Positions 15,631 to 24,055 of a stretch of DNA of 64,000 bases are shown here, in pieces. The notes under the pieces are model-generated. The model ran no database searches and was not told where the DNA came from. It saw only the letters and a program-made list of their open reading frames with translations. The stretch is from the NCBI GenBank assembly GCA_035995205.1, contig DASYKS010000114.1, forward strand, positions 62,001 through 126,000. Reading direction: 5' to 3'. Position numbers and translations under genes: made by a program. The DNA is from DASYKS01 sp035995205. Lineage in GTDB: Bacteria; Acidobacteriota; Thermoanaerobaculia; Multivoradales; UBA5704. The stretch's first letter is position 1. The number at the start of each line of letters is the position of its first letter.

Positions 15631-16434
15631 ATGTTTCCGGTCGCCGCCCAGATTTTCCGTTTCCGTGCGCTCCTCTGGACGCTCACGGCCCGCGAGCTGA
15701 AGGCGCGTTACCGCGGCTCCCTGCTCGGCTATCTCTGGTCGCTCGCGAACCCTCTTCTCCTGCTTGGCGTCTATACCTTCGTCTTCAGCGTCGTCTTCCG
15801 GCCGCGGGTGGCGGGCGCCGATCCGTATGCCCTGTTCGTCGTGAGCGGCCTGTTCCCCTGGGTGTGGCTTTCGACCTCGCTGCTCGAAGGAACCGTCTCG
15901 CTCACCGCAAGCTCCGGGTTGCTCCGGAAGGCGGTCTTTCCGGTCGAGCTGCTGCCGGCGGTCGCCGTGCTGTCGAACCTGTTTCACCTGCTGTTCGCCA
16001 CCCCGGTGCTGGTCGGCGCGATCTTCGTCGGCCGCTATTTCGGCCACCCGGTGGGCGGCTGGGCGACTCTGCTCGCCCCGCTCGTGGTCCTCCTGGAGGT
16101 GCCGCTGATCGCGGGGCTTGCGCTCGGCCTTTCGGCCCTGAACGTGCATTTCAAGGACGTCCGCGATCTGCTCACGAACCTGCTCGCCTTGGCGTTCTTC
16201 CTCACTCCGATCCTCTACCGGATCGAAGCGCTCGACGGCCTGCCTCGGGTGCAGATGGCGATCCGCGCCAATCCGTTCGCGCCGTTCGCGCTCGCCTATC
16301 AGCGGACGATCTTCGAGGGACGCGTCCCCGAGCCTTCCCTCTGGCTGCACATGGGGGTGGTCTCCGCGCTCGGCTGGATCGCCGGGGCGTGGCTGTTCGA
16401 CCGCCTGCGCGAGACGCTGGTGGAGGCCGCGTGA
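15631..16434 (+). CDS. wzm: ABC-2 polysaccharide exporter permease (Wzm-like)
   Basis: A 267-residue permease with six predicted membrane helices. The N-terminal LLWTLTARELKARYRGSLLG is the amphipathic start typical of O-antigen or teichoic-acid exporter permeases, and FLTPILYR and the NPFAPFALAYQ segment are family signatures. It would form the inner-membrane channel for a lipid-linked glycan, partnered by the ATPase whose GTG start overlaps its stop by 4 nt. No glycosyltransferases for the glycan are in the window, so the exported polymer is unknown. Confidence 0.88.
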   Translation: MFPVAAQIFRFRALLWTLTARELKARYRGSLLGYLWSLANPLLLLGVYTFVFSVVFRPRVAGADPYALFVVSGLFPWVWLSTSLLEGTVSLTASSGLLRKAVFPVELLPAVAVLSNLFHLLFATPVLVGAIFVGRYFGHPVGGWATLLAPLVVLLEVPLIAGLALGLSALNVHFKDVRDLLTNLLALAFFLTPILYRIEALDGLPRVQMAIRANPFAPFALAYQRTIFEGRVPEPSLWLHMGVVSALGWIAGAWLFDRLRETLVEAA

Positions 16435-17741
16435 GCGCTGGGACCTCTGGGAGCGAGCCCGCGATTCGGGTCGAAGGGCTGGTCAAGCTCTACCGGCGGA
16501 CCGTTCCGCGCGACCAGTTCCGCACGCTGAAAAGCGCCCTGGTCGAGCGCAGCCTGACCCGCAATCTGAAACGGGAAGAGGCGATCGTGGCGCTCGACGG
16601 GATCGATTTCGAAGTCGCCCGAGGCGAGGCGTTCGGCGTCGTCGGCGGCAACGGCTCGGGCAAATCGACGTTGCTCAAGCTGATCGCCGGCATGATCCGG
16701 CCGAGCGCGGGCAGCGTCCGCGTGGCCGGCCGGGTGGCAGCGCTGATCGAGCTCGGCGCGGGATTCCATCCCGAGATTTCGGGACGCGAAAACGTCTACA
16801 TCAACGGCGCGGTGCTCGGGCTGTCGCGGAAGGAAATCGATCGGCGTTACGACCAGATCGTCGAGTTTTCCGGGCTCGCCGAGTTCATGGAGGAGCCGGT
16901 CAAGAACTACTCCTCGGGCATGTACGTGCGGCTCGGTTTCGCGGTCGCGATCCATACCGATCCCGACATCCTGCTGGTCGACGAAGTGCTCGCGGTGGGC
17001 GACGAGCAATTCTCGCACCGCTGCCTGCGGCGGATCGAAGAGCTGCTCGTTCAGGGCAAGACGGTGCTGTTCGTCTCCCACTCGCTCGACCTGGTCGCCG
17101 GCCTGTGCAACCGGGCGCTCTGGCTCGAAGGAGGAAAGCAGCGCCTGGTCGGCAACCCGCGCCGAGCGATCGACGCCTACCGCCAGGAGGTTGCCGAGCG
17201 CGAGGGAGAAGCCCACCGCGCCGAAAGCGAGCGGGCCGAGAGCGGCGAGGAAGGCGCGGACGGCGAGCCCCTGCGCTGGGGCTCGCGCGAAGCGGAGATT
17301 GTCGCGGTCCGGCTGCTGGTTGGCCTTGGAGCCGAGACGGAGGAGCGCTATCTGCTCGAATCCGGCGCGGCGGCGACGTTCGAGATCGACGTGCGCGCCG
17401 AGCGGGCGCTGGACGATTTCGTCTTCGGCATCGCGATCGCCACGCCGCGCGGCGTCGACTGTTGGGGCACGAATACCGATCTGGCGGGCTGGCGGCCAGA
17501 GCGGCTGGAGGGCTTGGGGAAAGTGCGCATCCACTGCCCCGCCTTGCGTCTCGCGCCGGGCGAATACCTGGTCGACGTCGCGGTCCATGCGAAGGACGGC
17601 GCGCCGTACGACTACCGGCGGCGGGTGCTGGGGTTCACCGTCACCTCGCGCGAACGGGGGGAGGGGGTCTATTTTCCCGAGCATCGGTTCGCGTTCGAGG
17701 GGGGAATCGCCTGGCGCGAGCCCGACCGGGACCCGGTATAG
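16431..17741 (+). CDS. wzt: ABC exporter ATPase with Wzt carbohydrate-binding domain
   Basis: A 436-residue protein. The N-terminal ATPase has Walker A GGNGSGKST (about residues 73-80), signature YSSGM, Walker B ILLVDEVLAVGD and the switch His in VSHSLD. After a charged linker (about 250-285) comes a Wzt_C-type beta-sandwich (EIVAVRLLVG...FVFGIAIATPRGVDCWGTNTD...GLGKVRIHCPALRLAPGEYLVDVAVHA, given in parts), which in O9a-type systems reads the glycan's terminal cap. It drives export through the upstream permease; GTGA overlap couples the two. Confidence 0.9.
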   Translation: MSAGTSGSEPAIRVEGLVKLYRRTVPRDQFRTLKSALVERSLTRNLKREEAIVALDGIDFEVARGEAFGVVGGNGSGKSTLLKLIAGMIRPSAGSVRVAGRVAALIELGAGFHPEISGRENVYINGAVLGLSRKEIDRRYDQIVEFSGLAEFMEEPVKNYSSGMYVRLGFAVAIHTDPDILLVDEVLAVGDEQFSHRCLRRIEELLVQGKTVLFVSHSLDLVAGLCNRALWLEGGKQRLVGNPRRAIDAYRQEVAEREGEAHRAESERAESGEEGADGEPLRWGSREAEIVAVRLLVGLGAETEERYLLESGAAATFEIDVRAERALDDFVFGIAIATPRGVDCWGTNTDLAGWRPERLEGLGKVRIHCPALRLAPGEYLVDVAVHAKDGAPYDYRRRVLGFTVTSRERGEGVYFPEHRFAFEGGIAWREPDRDPV

Positions 17742-17858
17742 ACTCCTCCTGAGCCCGATCGGAAATTCAGGGGTTGAATGACCCCGAGTGACTTGTCCCA
17801 AGTCGCCTCCCCTTGGATTTGCCGTTCGGCCGCGAACTTTCTGGAGGCTTTGAGTCCT

Positions 17859-18140
17859 GTGCCGCCAACCGACGAACCGTTCAACATCAAGATCGAGGAC
17901 GAGGAGCTCAAGGGCCGCTACTCGAACCTCCTGCGCATCCTGCACACGCAGGAAGAATTCATCCTCGATTTCGTCAACCTGGTGCCGCCGCAGGGAATCG
18001 TCGCCGCGCGCGTGATCACCAGCCCCGGTCATTTGAAGCGCATCGTCCGCGCCCTGGCGACCAATCTCGAACGCTACGAGCAGACCTTCGGACCGATCCC
18101 CGAGGCCCCCGGCCCGGAGGGGGACGACAACGTCCACTGA
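17859..18140 (+). CDS. DUF3467 protein
   Basis: A small protein (93 residues from GTG 17859) matching DUF3467: FNIKIEDEELKGRYSNLLR, then EEFILDFVNLVPPQG and ARVITSPGHLKRIVRALA. The family is widespread and of unknown function. Start: GTG 17859 has GGAGG at 11 nt and gives the usual N-terminus just before the conserved domain. An ATG at 17778 in the same frame, with AGGGG close by, would add 27 residues of non-conserved sequence and cannot be excluded. It follows the exporter operon by about 120 nt and precedes the GWxTD gene by 4 nt. Confidence 0.8.
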   Translation: MPPTDEPFNIKIEDEELKGRYSNLLRILHTQEEFILDFVNLVPPQGIVAARVITSPGHLKRIVRALATNLERYEQTFGPIPEAPGPEGDDNVH

Positions 18141-18144
18141 GGCC

Positions 18145-18768
18145 ATGGCGAGGCGCCTGCCCCGCGCCCTGCTCCTCTGCGCGCTGATGCATTCTTGCGC
18201 GACCGGTGGCAGCCCCGCCGAGGCAGCGCGCTCCTGGGCCGAGGGTCCGGCGCGCTGGCTCCTCCTGCCGGACGAGCTGAGCGAGATTCGGCGCCTGCGC
18301 GACGACCGCGCGGTGCTCGCCGCGATCGACCGGTTCTGGCAACGGCGCGACCCCGACCCGGCGGTCCCCGGCAACTCGGCGCAGAAGATCTTCACGGAGC
18401 GGGTCGCGGCGGCCGACAGCCTCTATGCGGACGGCGACCGGCGCGGCAGCCTGACTCCGCGTGGCCAGGCGCTCGTTCTGCTGGGGCCGCCTCCCGCTCT
18501 GCGCTACAACCAACGCGAAGTGCAGAGGCTTCAGCCGCGGCGGGTGGCCGGCGAGGCAGTGACCGCGGTCCACATCGCCTCGTTCGAAGCGTGGATCTAC
18601 GGCCCCGACGACCTCTCGCCGACGCTCCAAAAGCTGCTCGAAGATGCCGGTCGAGAGACTTCGATCTCCCTTCTCTTTGAGGATCTCGGCGACGATCGCG
18701 CCCGGTTGATGGAGGGGCGGGAGTTTCTGGCGCTGGCGGCGAAGGCCTGGCTCCGCGACGGGACGTAA
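18145..18768 (+). CDS. GWxTD-domain lipoprotein-like protein
   Basis: A 207-residue protein with a signal sequence ending near a Cys (LMHSCATG), possibly a lipoprotein. The body matches the GWxTD domain seen mainly in Acidobacteriota and Bacteroidota: WLLLPDELSEIRRL, AAIDRFWQRRDPDP, then ALVLLGPPPALRY. The central GWxTD motif is altered (RRGSLTPRGQ), with W and TD not conserved. Function is unknown. It starts 4 nt after DUF3467 and is probably co-transcribed with it. Confidence 0.65.
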   Translation: MARRLPRALLLCALMHSCATGGSPAEAARSWAEGPARWLLLPDELSEIRRLRDDRAVLAAIDRFWQRRDPDPAVPGNSAQKIFTERVAAADSLYADGDRRGSLTPRGQALVLLGPPPALRYNQREVQRLQPRRVAGEAVTAVHIASFEAWIYGPDDLSPTLQKLLEDAGRETSISLLFEDLGDDRARLMEGREFLALAAKAWLRDGT

Positions 18769-18828
18769 AGGTCCGCCCGCGGTTGTGAGATCCTTCCTCC
18801 CGGACGAGAAGGCCAAGGGAGAATTCCA

Positions 18829-20529
18829 ATGAGCAATCGTACGATCCGGCAGGCGACTCTTCGCTCGCTTTCGACTTCGGCGTTGGGCCTCGGGCTTCTC
18901 GCCCTCGCCGCCTGCGCTCCTTCGGCCGAGCCGCCGCCGAGCGCGGCCCCCAAAACCGCGGAGGGAACCGTGATTTCCGACATCGACCAGCGGCTGGCGA
19001 AGTACTCCCCCGTTCCGCTCGAACCGGACCTCTCCGCCCTCTCCGCCCGCGACCGGCAGGCGCTCGACAAGCTGAACGAGGTGTCGCCTCTGATCAACGA
19101 GATCTACCTGCGCCAGGCGTGGGCCGGAGGACCGGCGATGCGGGAGAAGCTTGCCTCGTGGCAGGATCCCAAAGCCGCGGCCGTGCGCGACTTTTTCGCG
19201 GTCAACTTCGGACCGTGGGACCGGCTGGACGAGCGCAAACCCTTCTTCGGCGAGGCACCCCGGCCGAAAGGCGCCGGCTTTTACCCCGAGGATCTGACCC
19301 AGGCGGATTTCGAGGCCTGGATCGCGAAACACCCGGAGGACAAGGAAGCCTTCTCCTCCGGAGTCACGGTGATCCGGCGCGACGGCGACCGGCTGGTGGC
19401 GATCCCCTACTCCAAGGAGTACAAGGAGTGGTTGGAGCCCGCCGCGAAGCTGCTAAACGAGGCCGCCGATCTGACCGACAACGCCTCTTTGGCGAAGTAC
19501 CTCCGCTCGCGCGCGGCGGCGTTTCTGTCCGACGATTATTTCCAGAGCGACGTCGATTGGATGGACCTCGACGCGCCGGTCGAAGTGACGATCGGCCCCT
19601 ACGAGACCTACGAGGACGACCTACTCGGCTACAAGGCCGCGTTCGAGGCCTACGTGACGGTGAACCTGCCGGCCGAGGCGGGGGCGCTTGCCCGGTACAA
19701 GGAGCGTCTCCCCTGGCTGGAGCGCAACCTGCCGATTCCCGACGCGATGAAGAATTTCGAGCGCGGCACGGAGAGCCCCATACGGGTGGTGGACGTAGCG
19801 AGCGCCGCGGGCGATGCGCGCGCCGGAGTGCCGGCCATCGCGTTCAACCTGCCGAACGACGAGCGGGTGCGCGAGGCGAAGGGCTCGAAGAAGGTGCTGC
19901 TCCGGAACCTGATGCGGGCCAAGTACGAGCGCATCCTCACCCCCATCGCGGCGCGAGTGTTGGACCCGGCGCAGGTGGCCAATGTGACATTCGACGCCTA
20001 TTTGAACGAGGTTCTCCATCACGAGCTGTCGCACGGCCTCGGCCCCGGCACGATCACCAAGGACGGCAAAAAGACCGAGGTGCGGCTGGAGCTGAAAGAA
20101 CTGTTTTCGACCGTCGAAGAGGCGAAGGCGGACGTGATGGGGGTCTACAACATCCTGGCGCTGATCGAGCGCAAGGAGATGCCCGCCGAGTTGCGCTCCG
20201 CGCTCGAACCCACCTATGTCGCCGGTCTCTTTCGCGCGGCGCGCTTCGGCGTCGACGAGGCGCACGGCCAGGGCGTGGTCGCGCAGTTCAACTACCTGCT
20301 GGAAAAAGGCGCGCTCAACGTCGGTGCCGACGGCCGTTTCCGCGCGCTGTCCGACAAGTTTCCCGGCGCGATCAAGGATCTCCTGCACGACCTGCTGGTC
20401 CTGCAAGGCAACGGCGACTATGCGGGGACCAAGGCGTTTCTCGAAAAGTACGGCAAGGCGAGCCCGGAGCTACGGGCTGCGATCGCGCGACTGGCGGACG
20501 TGCCGACCGATATTCGGCTGGTGCCCTAA
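18829..20529 (+). CDS. M49-like zinc metallopeptidase lipoprotein
   Basis: A 566-residue protein with a lipobox (LALAAC, Cys29), so probably membrane-anchored. The C-terminal half has the zinc site of dipeptidyl-peptidase III relatives: H398-E-L-S-H402 followed by E430-E-A-K-A-D435. Classical DPP III has the unusual HExxGH; here the spacing is a normal HExxH, as in several bacterial M49-like proteins. ATG 18829 is preceded by GGGAGAA at about 6 nt. It likely removes dipeptides or acts as a related peptidase outside the inner membrane. Family call is good, activity is inferred. Confidence 0.75.
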   Translation: MSNRTIRQATLRSLSTSALGLGLLALAACAPSAEPPPSAAPKTAEGTVISDIDQRLAKYSPVPLEPDLSALSARDRQALDKLNEVSPLINEIYLRQAWAGGPAMREKLASWQDPKAAAVRDFFAVNFGPWDRLDERKPFFGEAPRPKGAGFYPEDLTQADFEAWIAKHPEDKEAFSSGVTVIRRDGDRLVAIPYSKEYKEWLEPAAKLLNEAADLTDNASLAKYLRSRAAAFLSDDYFQSDVDWMDLDAPVEVTIGPYETYEDDLLGYKAAFEAYVTVNLPAEAGALARYKERLPWLERNLPIPDAMKNFERGTESPIRVVDVASAAGDARAGVPAIAFNLPNDERVREAKGSKKVLLRNLMRAKYERILTPIAARVLDPAQVANVTFDAYLNEVLHHELSHGLGPGTITKDGKKTEVRLELKELFSTVEEAKADVMGVYNILALIERKEMPAELRSALEPTYVAGLFRAARFGVDEAHGQGVVAQFNYLLEKGALNVGADGRFRALSDKFPGAIKDLLHDLLVLQGNGDYAGTKAFLEKYGKASPELRAAIARLADVPTDIRLVP

Positions 20530-20533
20530 GAAA

Positions 20534-21595
20534 TTACCAACGCAGCAAAACCAGCTCCGAGCAGAACCCCGGCCCCATCGCGGTGAGCAGTCCCCACGAT
20601 CCGGGGGCCGGGCGATGTTTCGCGATCGTCTCTTCGAGCACCAGCAGGACAGAGGTCGAGGAGAGGTTGCCCACCTCGCGCAGGCTCCGCCAGGTGACGT
20701 CGAGCGCGCCTTCGGGAAGCTCCAGCGTCTCCGCCATCGATTCGAGCACCTTCGGGCCGCCCGGGTGGCAGACCCAACTCGCGATGTCGGATCGAGCGAG
20801 ACCGTGGTCGCCCAGGAACGAATCGACGTCTTCCTTCATGTGCTCTTCCACCATCTTCGGCACGTCGGCGGAGAGAACGATCTTGAAGCCGGTCTCGGAG
20901 ATGTCCCAGCCCATCACGCGTTCGGAGTCGGGATAGAAGATCGAGCGCGTGGCGACGATCTCCGGGCCTGCCGTACCGGCGAGATCTTGCCGCTCGCTTC
21001 CCGCGACCAGCACGGCCGCCGCGCCGTCGCCGAACAGACCGGAGGCGATCAGGTTGGGGATCGACAGGTCTTCGCCTTGGAGCGTCAGCGAGCAGAGCTC
21101 GACCGAGAGCAACAGCGCCACCTGGTCGGGATAGGCGCGCACGTAATCGGCGGCACGCGAGATCCCCGCGGCGCCCGCGAGACAACCGAGCCCGAAAAGC
21201 GGCAAGCGTTTGATCTGCGGCGACATGCGCAGCCGGTTGATCAGGCGGGCGTCGATCGAGGGTGTGGCGACTCCCGTTACGGTGGTGAAGAAGAACGCCG
21301 AAATGTCGGTAGGCAGGAGCCCGGCCCGGTCGAGCGCCTGGCGGATCGCCGCTTCGCCCACCTCTTGCGCGACGCGGATCCAGGCGTCGTTCGCCTGGCC
21401 CCAGGTCGAAAGCTGATCGTATTCCTCGATCGGCAGCGCCAGGTGCCGGCCGCCGACCAGGACGTTCGCGTGCAGCCGCTGCAACCGTTCGAGATTGAAC
21501 AGCCGGTCCTTCCACCTTCTTTCGAGCGCCGAAAGTAGCGTCGCCTGGTCGTAGAAATGGGGCGGCAAGGCGGTGCCGACGGCGGCGATCTTCAA
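20534..21595 (-). CDS. Type III polyketide synthase (chalcone/stilbene-synthase family)
   Basis: A 353-residue thiolase-fold enzyme. The catalytic triad of type III PKSs is visible: Cys138 in FGLGCLAGA, His277 in WVCHPGGPK and Asn310 in REVGNLSSTS; the C-terminal GPGFCSELVLL is also typical. Bacterial relatives extend fatty acyl starters with malonyl-CoA to alkylresorcinols or alkylpyrones. The start is TTG 21595, which overlaps the TGA stop of the upstream membrane protein by 4 nt, so the two are translationally coupled. The usual partner methyltransferase or hydroxylase is not seen. Confidence 0.85.
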   Translation of the reverse strand: MKIAAVGTALPPHFYDQATLLSALERRWKDRLFNLERLQRLHANVLVGGRHLALPIEEYDQLSTWGQANDAWIRVAQEVGEAAIRQALDRAGLLPTDISAFFFTTVTGVATPSIDARLINRLRMSPQIKRLPLFGLGCLAGAAGISRAADYVRAYPDQVALLLSVELCSLTLQGEDLSIPNLIASGLFGDGAAAVLVAGSERQDLAGTAGPEIVATRSIFYPDSERVMGWDISETGFKIVLSADVPKMVEEHMKEDVDSFLGDHGLARSDIASWVCHPGGPKVLESMAETLELPEGALDVTWRSLREVGNLSSTSVLLVLEETIAKHRPAPGSWGLLTAMGPGFCSELVLLRW

Positions 21596-22041
21596 GCGGC
21601 GGGTTCCTCGAAGTCCGGCGGCGAAAGATGCGGCGGTGTCGGAGGGGCGGGCGGGATGGCGGGGACGGCGGGCCGCGCGAGCGCGGCGAGCACAACGCCG
21701 CAAACGCTGTAGAGAATCCACCAGCGGAAGGTCATCGCCCAGAACGGTTTGGGGTCGAGTCCGGCGGCGGCGACCGCCACCACCAGCAGTGGCCCGCGAA
21801 AGACCCAGGCGATCCATCCCGAGAGCAGGCCGGAAAACCACACGGGGCTCTCCTCGCGGTGGATCAACAGGAAGAGGGCGGCCAGCCCCAGCGCCTCCAA
21901 ACCCCAAGCTCCGAGTTGGACCCTCGGTGGCGGCACGGCGGGCGCTCCGGCGGGCAGCCATCCGAGCGCCGCGAGCCCAAATTGGAACAGGGCCATCACC
22001 AGGACGAGGAGGACGATCGAGAGGGCGAGAAAGCGGCTCAA
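21592..22041 (-). CDS. Small membrane protein coupled to the type III PKS
   Basis: A 149-residue protein with about four hydrophobic segments and a Pro-rich C-terminal tail (PAIPPAPPTPPHLSPP). It has no isoprenylcysteine methyltransferase motifs, which are common in proteins encoded beside type III PKSs, so its role is unclear. TTG 22041 is the likely start: TATGAT lies 9 nt upstream (22051-22056) with no ribosome binding site, consistent with a leaderless transcript. Its stop overlaps the PKS start. ATG 21996 is an alternative. Confidence 0.55.
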   Translation of the reverse strand: MSRFLALSIVLLVLVMALFQFGLAALGWLPAGAPAVPPPRVQLGAWGLEALGLAALFLLIHREESPVWFSGLLSGWIAWVFRGPLLVVAVAAAGLDPKPFWAMTFRWWILYSVCGVVLAALARPAVPAIPPAPPTPPHLSPPDFEEPAA

Positions 22042-22050
22042 AGCGGTGGG

Positions 22051-22098
22051 ATCATAGCCGACCTCGGCCCCTGGGGCCGCTTCCCGTTCGTGTACACT
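22051..22098. promoter_or_regulatory. Divergent leaderless promoter pair
   Basis: Two back-to-back -10-like hexamers: TATGAT on the minus strand (22056-22051), 9 nt before TTG 22041, and TACACT on the plus strand (22093-22098), 9 nt before ATG 22108. Neither gene has a ribosome binding site between hexamer and start. The matching geometry on both strands supports transcription starting at or next to each start codon. Confidence 0.5.
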
Positions 22099-22107
22099 GC
22101 GGCTCTC

Positions 22108-22992
22108 ATGATCGGCGCAGAATCGCAGCCTCTGCCGCCTCCCCGAGTCGAGTTGGGCGCCCTCGACACCCTCTGGTTCCAGGTCGCGGGAACCGTGTGC
22201 AACCTGGCCTGCACCCACTGCTTCATCTCTTGCTCGCCGACCAACCATACGCACGAATTCATGAGCCTCGGAGAAGTCTCGCGCTACCTCGAAGAGGGTG
22301 CGGGGCTCGGGGTGAAGGAGTACTACTTCACGGGCGGCGAGCCGTTCCTGAACTCGGACATGGAGGCGATCCTCGCGGCCGCCCTGCGCTACGGTCCGGC
22401 GACCGTCTTGACCAACGGCCTGCTGCTCGACCCCGCGCGTTGCCAACGCTTGAAGGCGCTGGTTGACGCCGCCGAGTATTCCCTCGACCTGCGCGTCTCG
22501 CTCGACGGTTTCGACGCCGCATCGAACGATCCGATTCGCGGTCCCGGCACGTTCGACCGGATTCTGGACGGGATCGTCAACTTGGTCGCCGCGGGCTTGA
22601 ATCCGATCATCACCGTAACCGAGGTTCATCGCGAATCCGGCACCGACGAAGGGAAGGCGCGTTTCTTCGAGCTGCTGCGGGGCCTCGGAATCGAAAAGCC
22701 GCGGCTCAAAATTCTGCCGGTTTTCCAGATCGGCGCCGAGGCGGAGCGCGGCGGCGCCTACGAAACCTGGCAGCGCCTGAGCGAGGGAGACGCCTTGGAA
22801 GGGGGCTGGGATCACCTGCAGTGCAGCTCCTGCCGGATGGTCACCGATCAGGGGGTCTGGGTCTGTCCGATTCTGGTCAACGAGCCCTCCGCCAAAATGG
22901 GCGAGTCGCTCGCCGACACGCTGGGGCCTTTCGCGCTCGACCATCCAGCCTGCTGGACCTGCCACGTCTACGGCGTGAGCTGCAAGACCTGA
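22108..22992 (+). CDS. Radical SAM protein with C-terminal Cys cluster
   Basis: A 294-residue enzyme. Cys31, Cys35 and Cys38 (CNLACTHC) bind the radical-SAM 4Fe-4S cluster, and YFTGGEPF is the SAM-binding GGE motif. Six further cysteines near the C-terminus (239, 242, 253, 282, 285, 292) resemble a SPASM/twitch domain holding one or two auxiliary clusters, as in peptide- or cofactor-modifying enzymes. It heads a three-gene run with a metallophosphoesterase-like protein (13-nt gap) and a flavoprotein. No precursor peptide is evident. TACACT 9 nt before the ATG suggests a leaderless start. Substrate unknown. Confidence 0.85.
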   Translation: MIGAESQPLPPPRVELGALDTLWFQVAGTVCNLACTHCFISCSPTNHTHEFMSLGEVSRYLEEGAGLGVKEYYFTGGEPFLNSDMEAILAAALRYGPATVLTNGLLLDPARCQRLKALVDAAEYSLDLRVSLDGFDAASNDPIRGPGTFDRILDGIVNLVAAGLNPIITVTEVHRESGTDEGKARFFELLRGLGIEKPRLKILPVFQIGAEAERGGAYETWQRLSEGDALEGGWDHLQCSSCRMVTDQGVWVCPILVNEPSAKMGESLADTLGPFALDHPACWTCHVYGVSCKT

Positions 22993-23005
22993 GGGCGAGC
23001 ACACA

Positions 23006-24034
23006 ATGGCGAATCGACCCCCTCAAAGCGCGGCGACTCCGGAGGACGAGGCGGCGTTTCGCGCGCTAGACCGGGAGAGGCTCGCGGCGCATCGCGGCCT
23101 CGCCACCTGGGGCGAGAAGCTCGTGCCGCTCGGCAGCTTCCGCGCCGCGACCGAACAGGCGGGGCACGTCCTGTCGCCTTTTGAGCGCGATCGGCAGGTG
23201 CGCGAATTTCTCGCGGCGGGCGTCGATCCGACCCTGGTCGAAGGGCCCTATCGGCGCATCCTGGCCTTCGGCGGCATTTACAACAACCACTTCGCCCTGG
23301 CCGCGCTGCTCGACGAAGCCGCGCGGCGGCAGGTCGACGCCGTCTACTGTCTTGGCGACTTCGGAGGCTTCGGCCCGAGCCCGGAGAAAGTCTGGCCGCT
23401 GCTCCTCTCGGGAGACGTTCGCGCGATCCAGGGCAATTACGAGGAATCGCTCGCCTCCGGCCGCGAGGACTGCAACTGCGGCTACACGGATCCCAGAGAC
23501 AACCATTTCGCCGAGGTCTCCTACCGCTACACGGAGCGAAACTGCTCGGCCAGCTTCAAGGCCTGGATGGGCGGGTTGCCGAAACGGCGGCGGGTCCGGA
23601 TCGGGAAACGCGAGCTGCTGCTGGTTCACGGCTCGCCGCGGCGGATCAACGAGTTCCTGTTCCGCTCCACCAGCCCCGTGCCGTTCCTCGAAGTGCTGCT
23701 CGACCAGGAGCGGGCGGACGCTCTGCTCTGCACCCACACGGGCCTCCACTGGCACCGTCGGCTCCCTTCGGGGCGAGACGCGATCAACGTCGGCGTGATC
23801 GGCCGGCCGGCCAACGACGGCGACGTTCGGGTCTGGTACGCGGTGATCGAAGAGGGTCGCGCGGACGATCTCGCGGTCGAGCTTTCTCCGCTGCGCTACG
23901 ATCACTCGGCGCTCGCCGCGGAGATGCGCGCGGAGCGCCTGCCGGAGGAGTTCGTCGAAACCATCACCTCCGGCTGGTGGACCACCTGCGTGGAGATTCT
24001 GCCGCCGCGCGAGCGGGCGGCGTCGCGGTTCTGA
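23006..24034 (+). CDS. Metallophosphoesterase-like protein with altered first metal motif
   Basis: A 342-residue protein with a calcineurin-type fold: CLGDFGGFG (Asp118), IQGNYEE (Asn144), LLVHGSPRR (His208) and CTHTGLHW (His244). The first motif, normally D-x-H in a SDIHGN context, reads FGGIYNNHF here, so the metal-binding Asp and His appear replaced by Gly and Tyr. It could have altered metal use or be a pseudo-enzyme with a binding role. It also has a CNCGY motif after residue 155. Likely co-transcribed with the radical SAM gene before it and the flavoprotein 21 nt after it. Confidence 0.75.
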   Translation: MANRPPQSAATPEDEAAFRALDRERLAAHRGLATWGEKLVPLGSFRAATEQAGHVLSPFERDRQVREFLAAGVDPTLVEGPYRRILAFGGIYNNHFALAALLDEAARRQVDAVYCLGDFGGFGPSPEKVWPLLLSGDVRAIQGNYEESLASGREDCNCGYTDPRDNHFAEVSYRYTERNCSASFKAWMGGLPKRRRVRIGKRELLLVHGSPRRINEFLFRSTSPVPFLEVLLDQERADALLCTHTGLHWHRRLPSGRDAINVGVIGRPANDGDVRVWYAVIEEGRADDLAVELSPLRYDHSALAAEMRAERLPEEFVETITSGWWTTCVEILPPRERAASRF

Positions 24035-24055
24035 GTCTCAAAAAGAGGAGAAGGT

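Noticed and set aside
14238..16430. N-terminal extension of the Wzt frame and antisense ORFs over the YfhO gene
   Set aside because: Low-complexity Arg/Gln/Glu sequence opposite a well-supported membrane protein; Wzt has a coupled GTG start at 16431.
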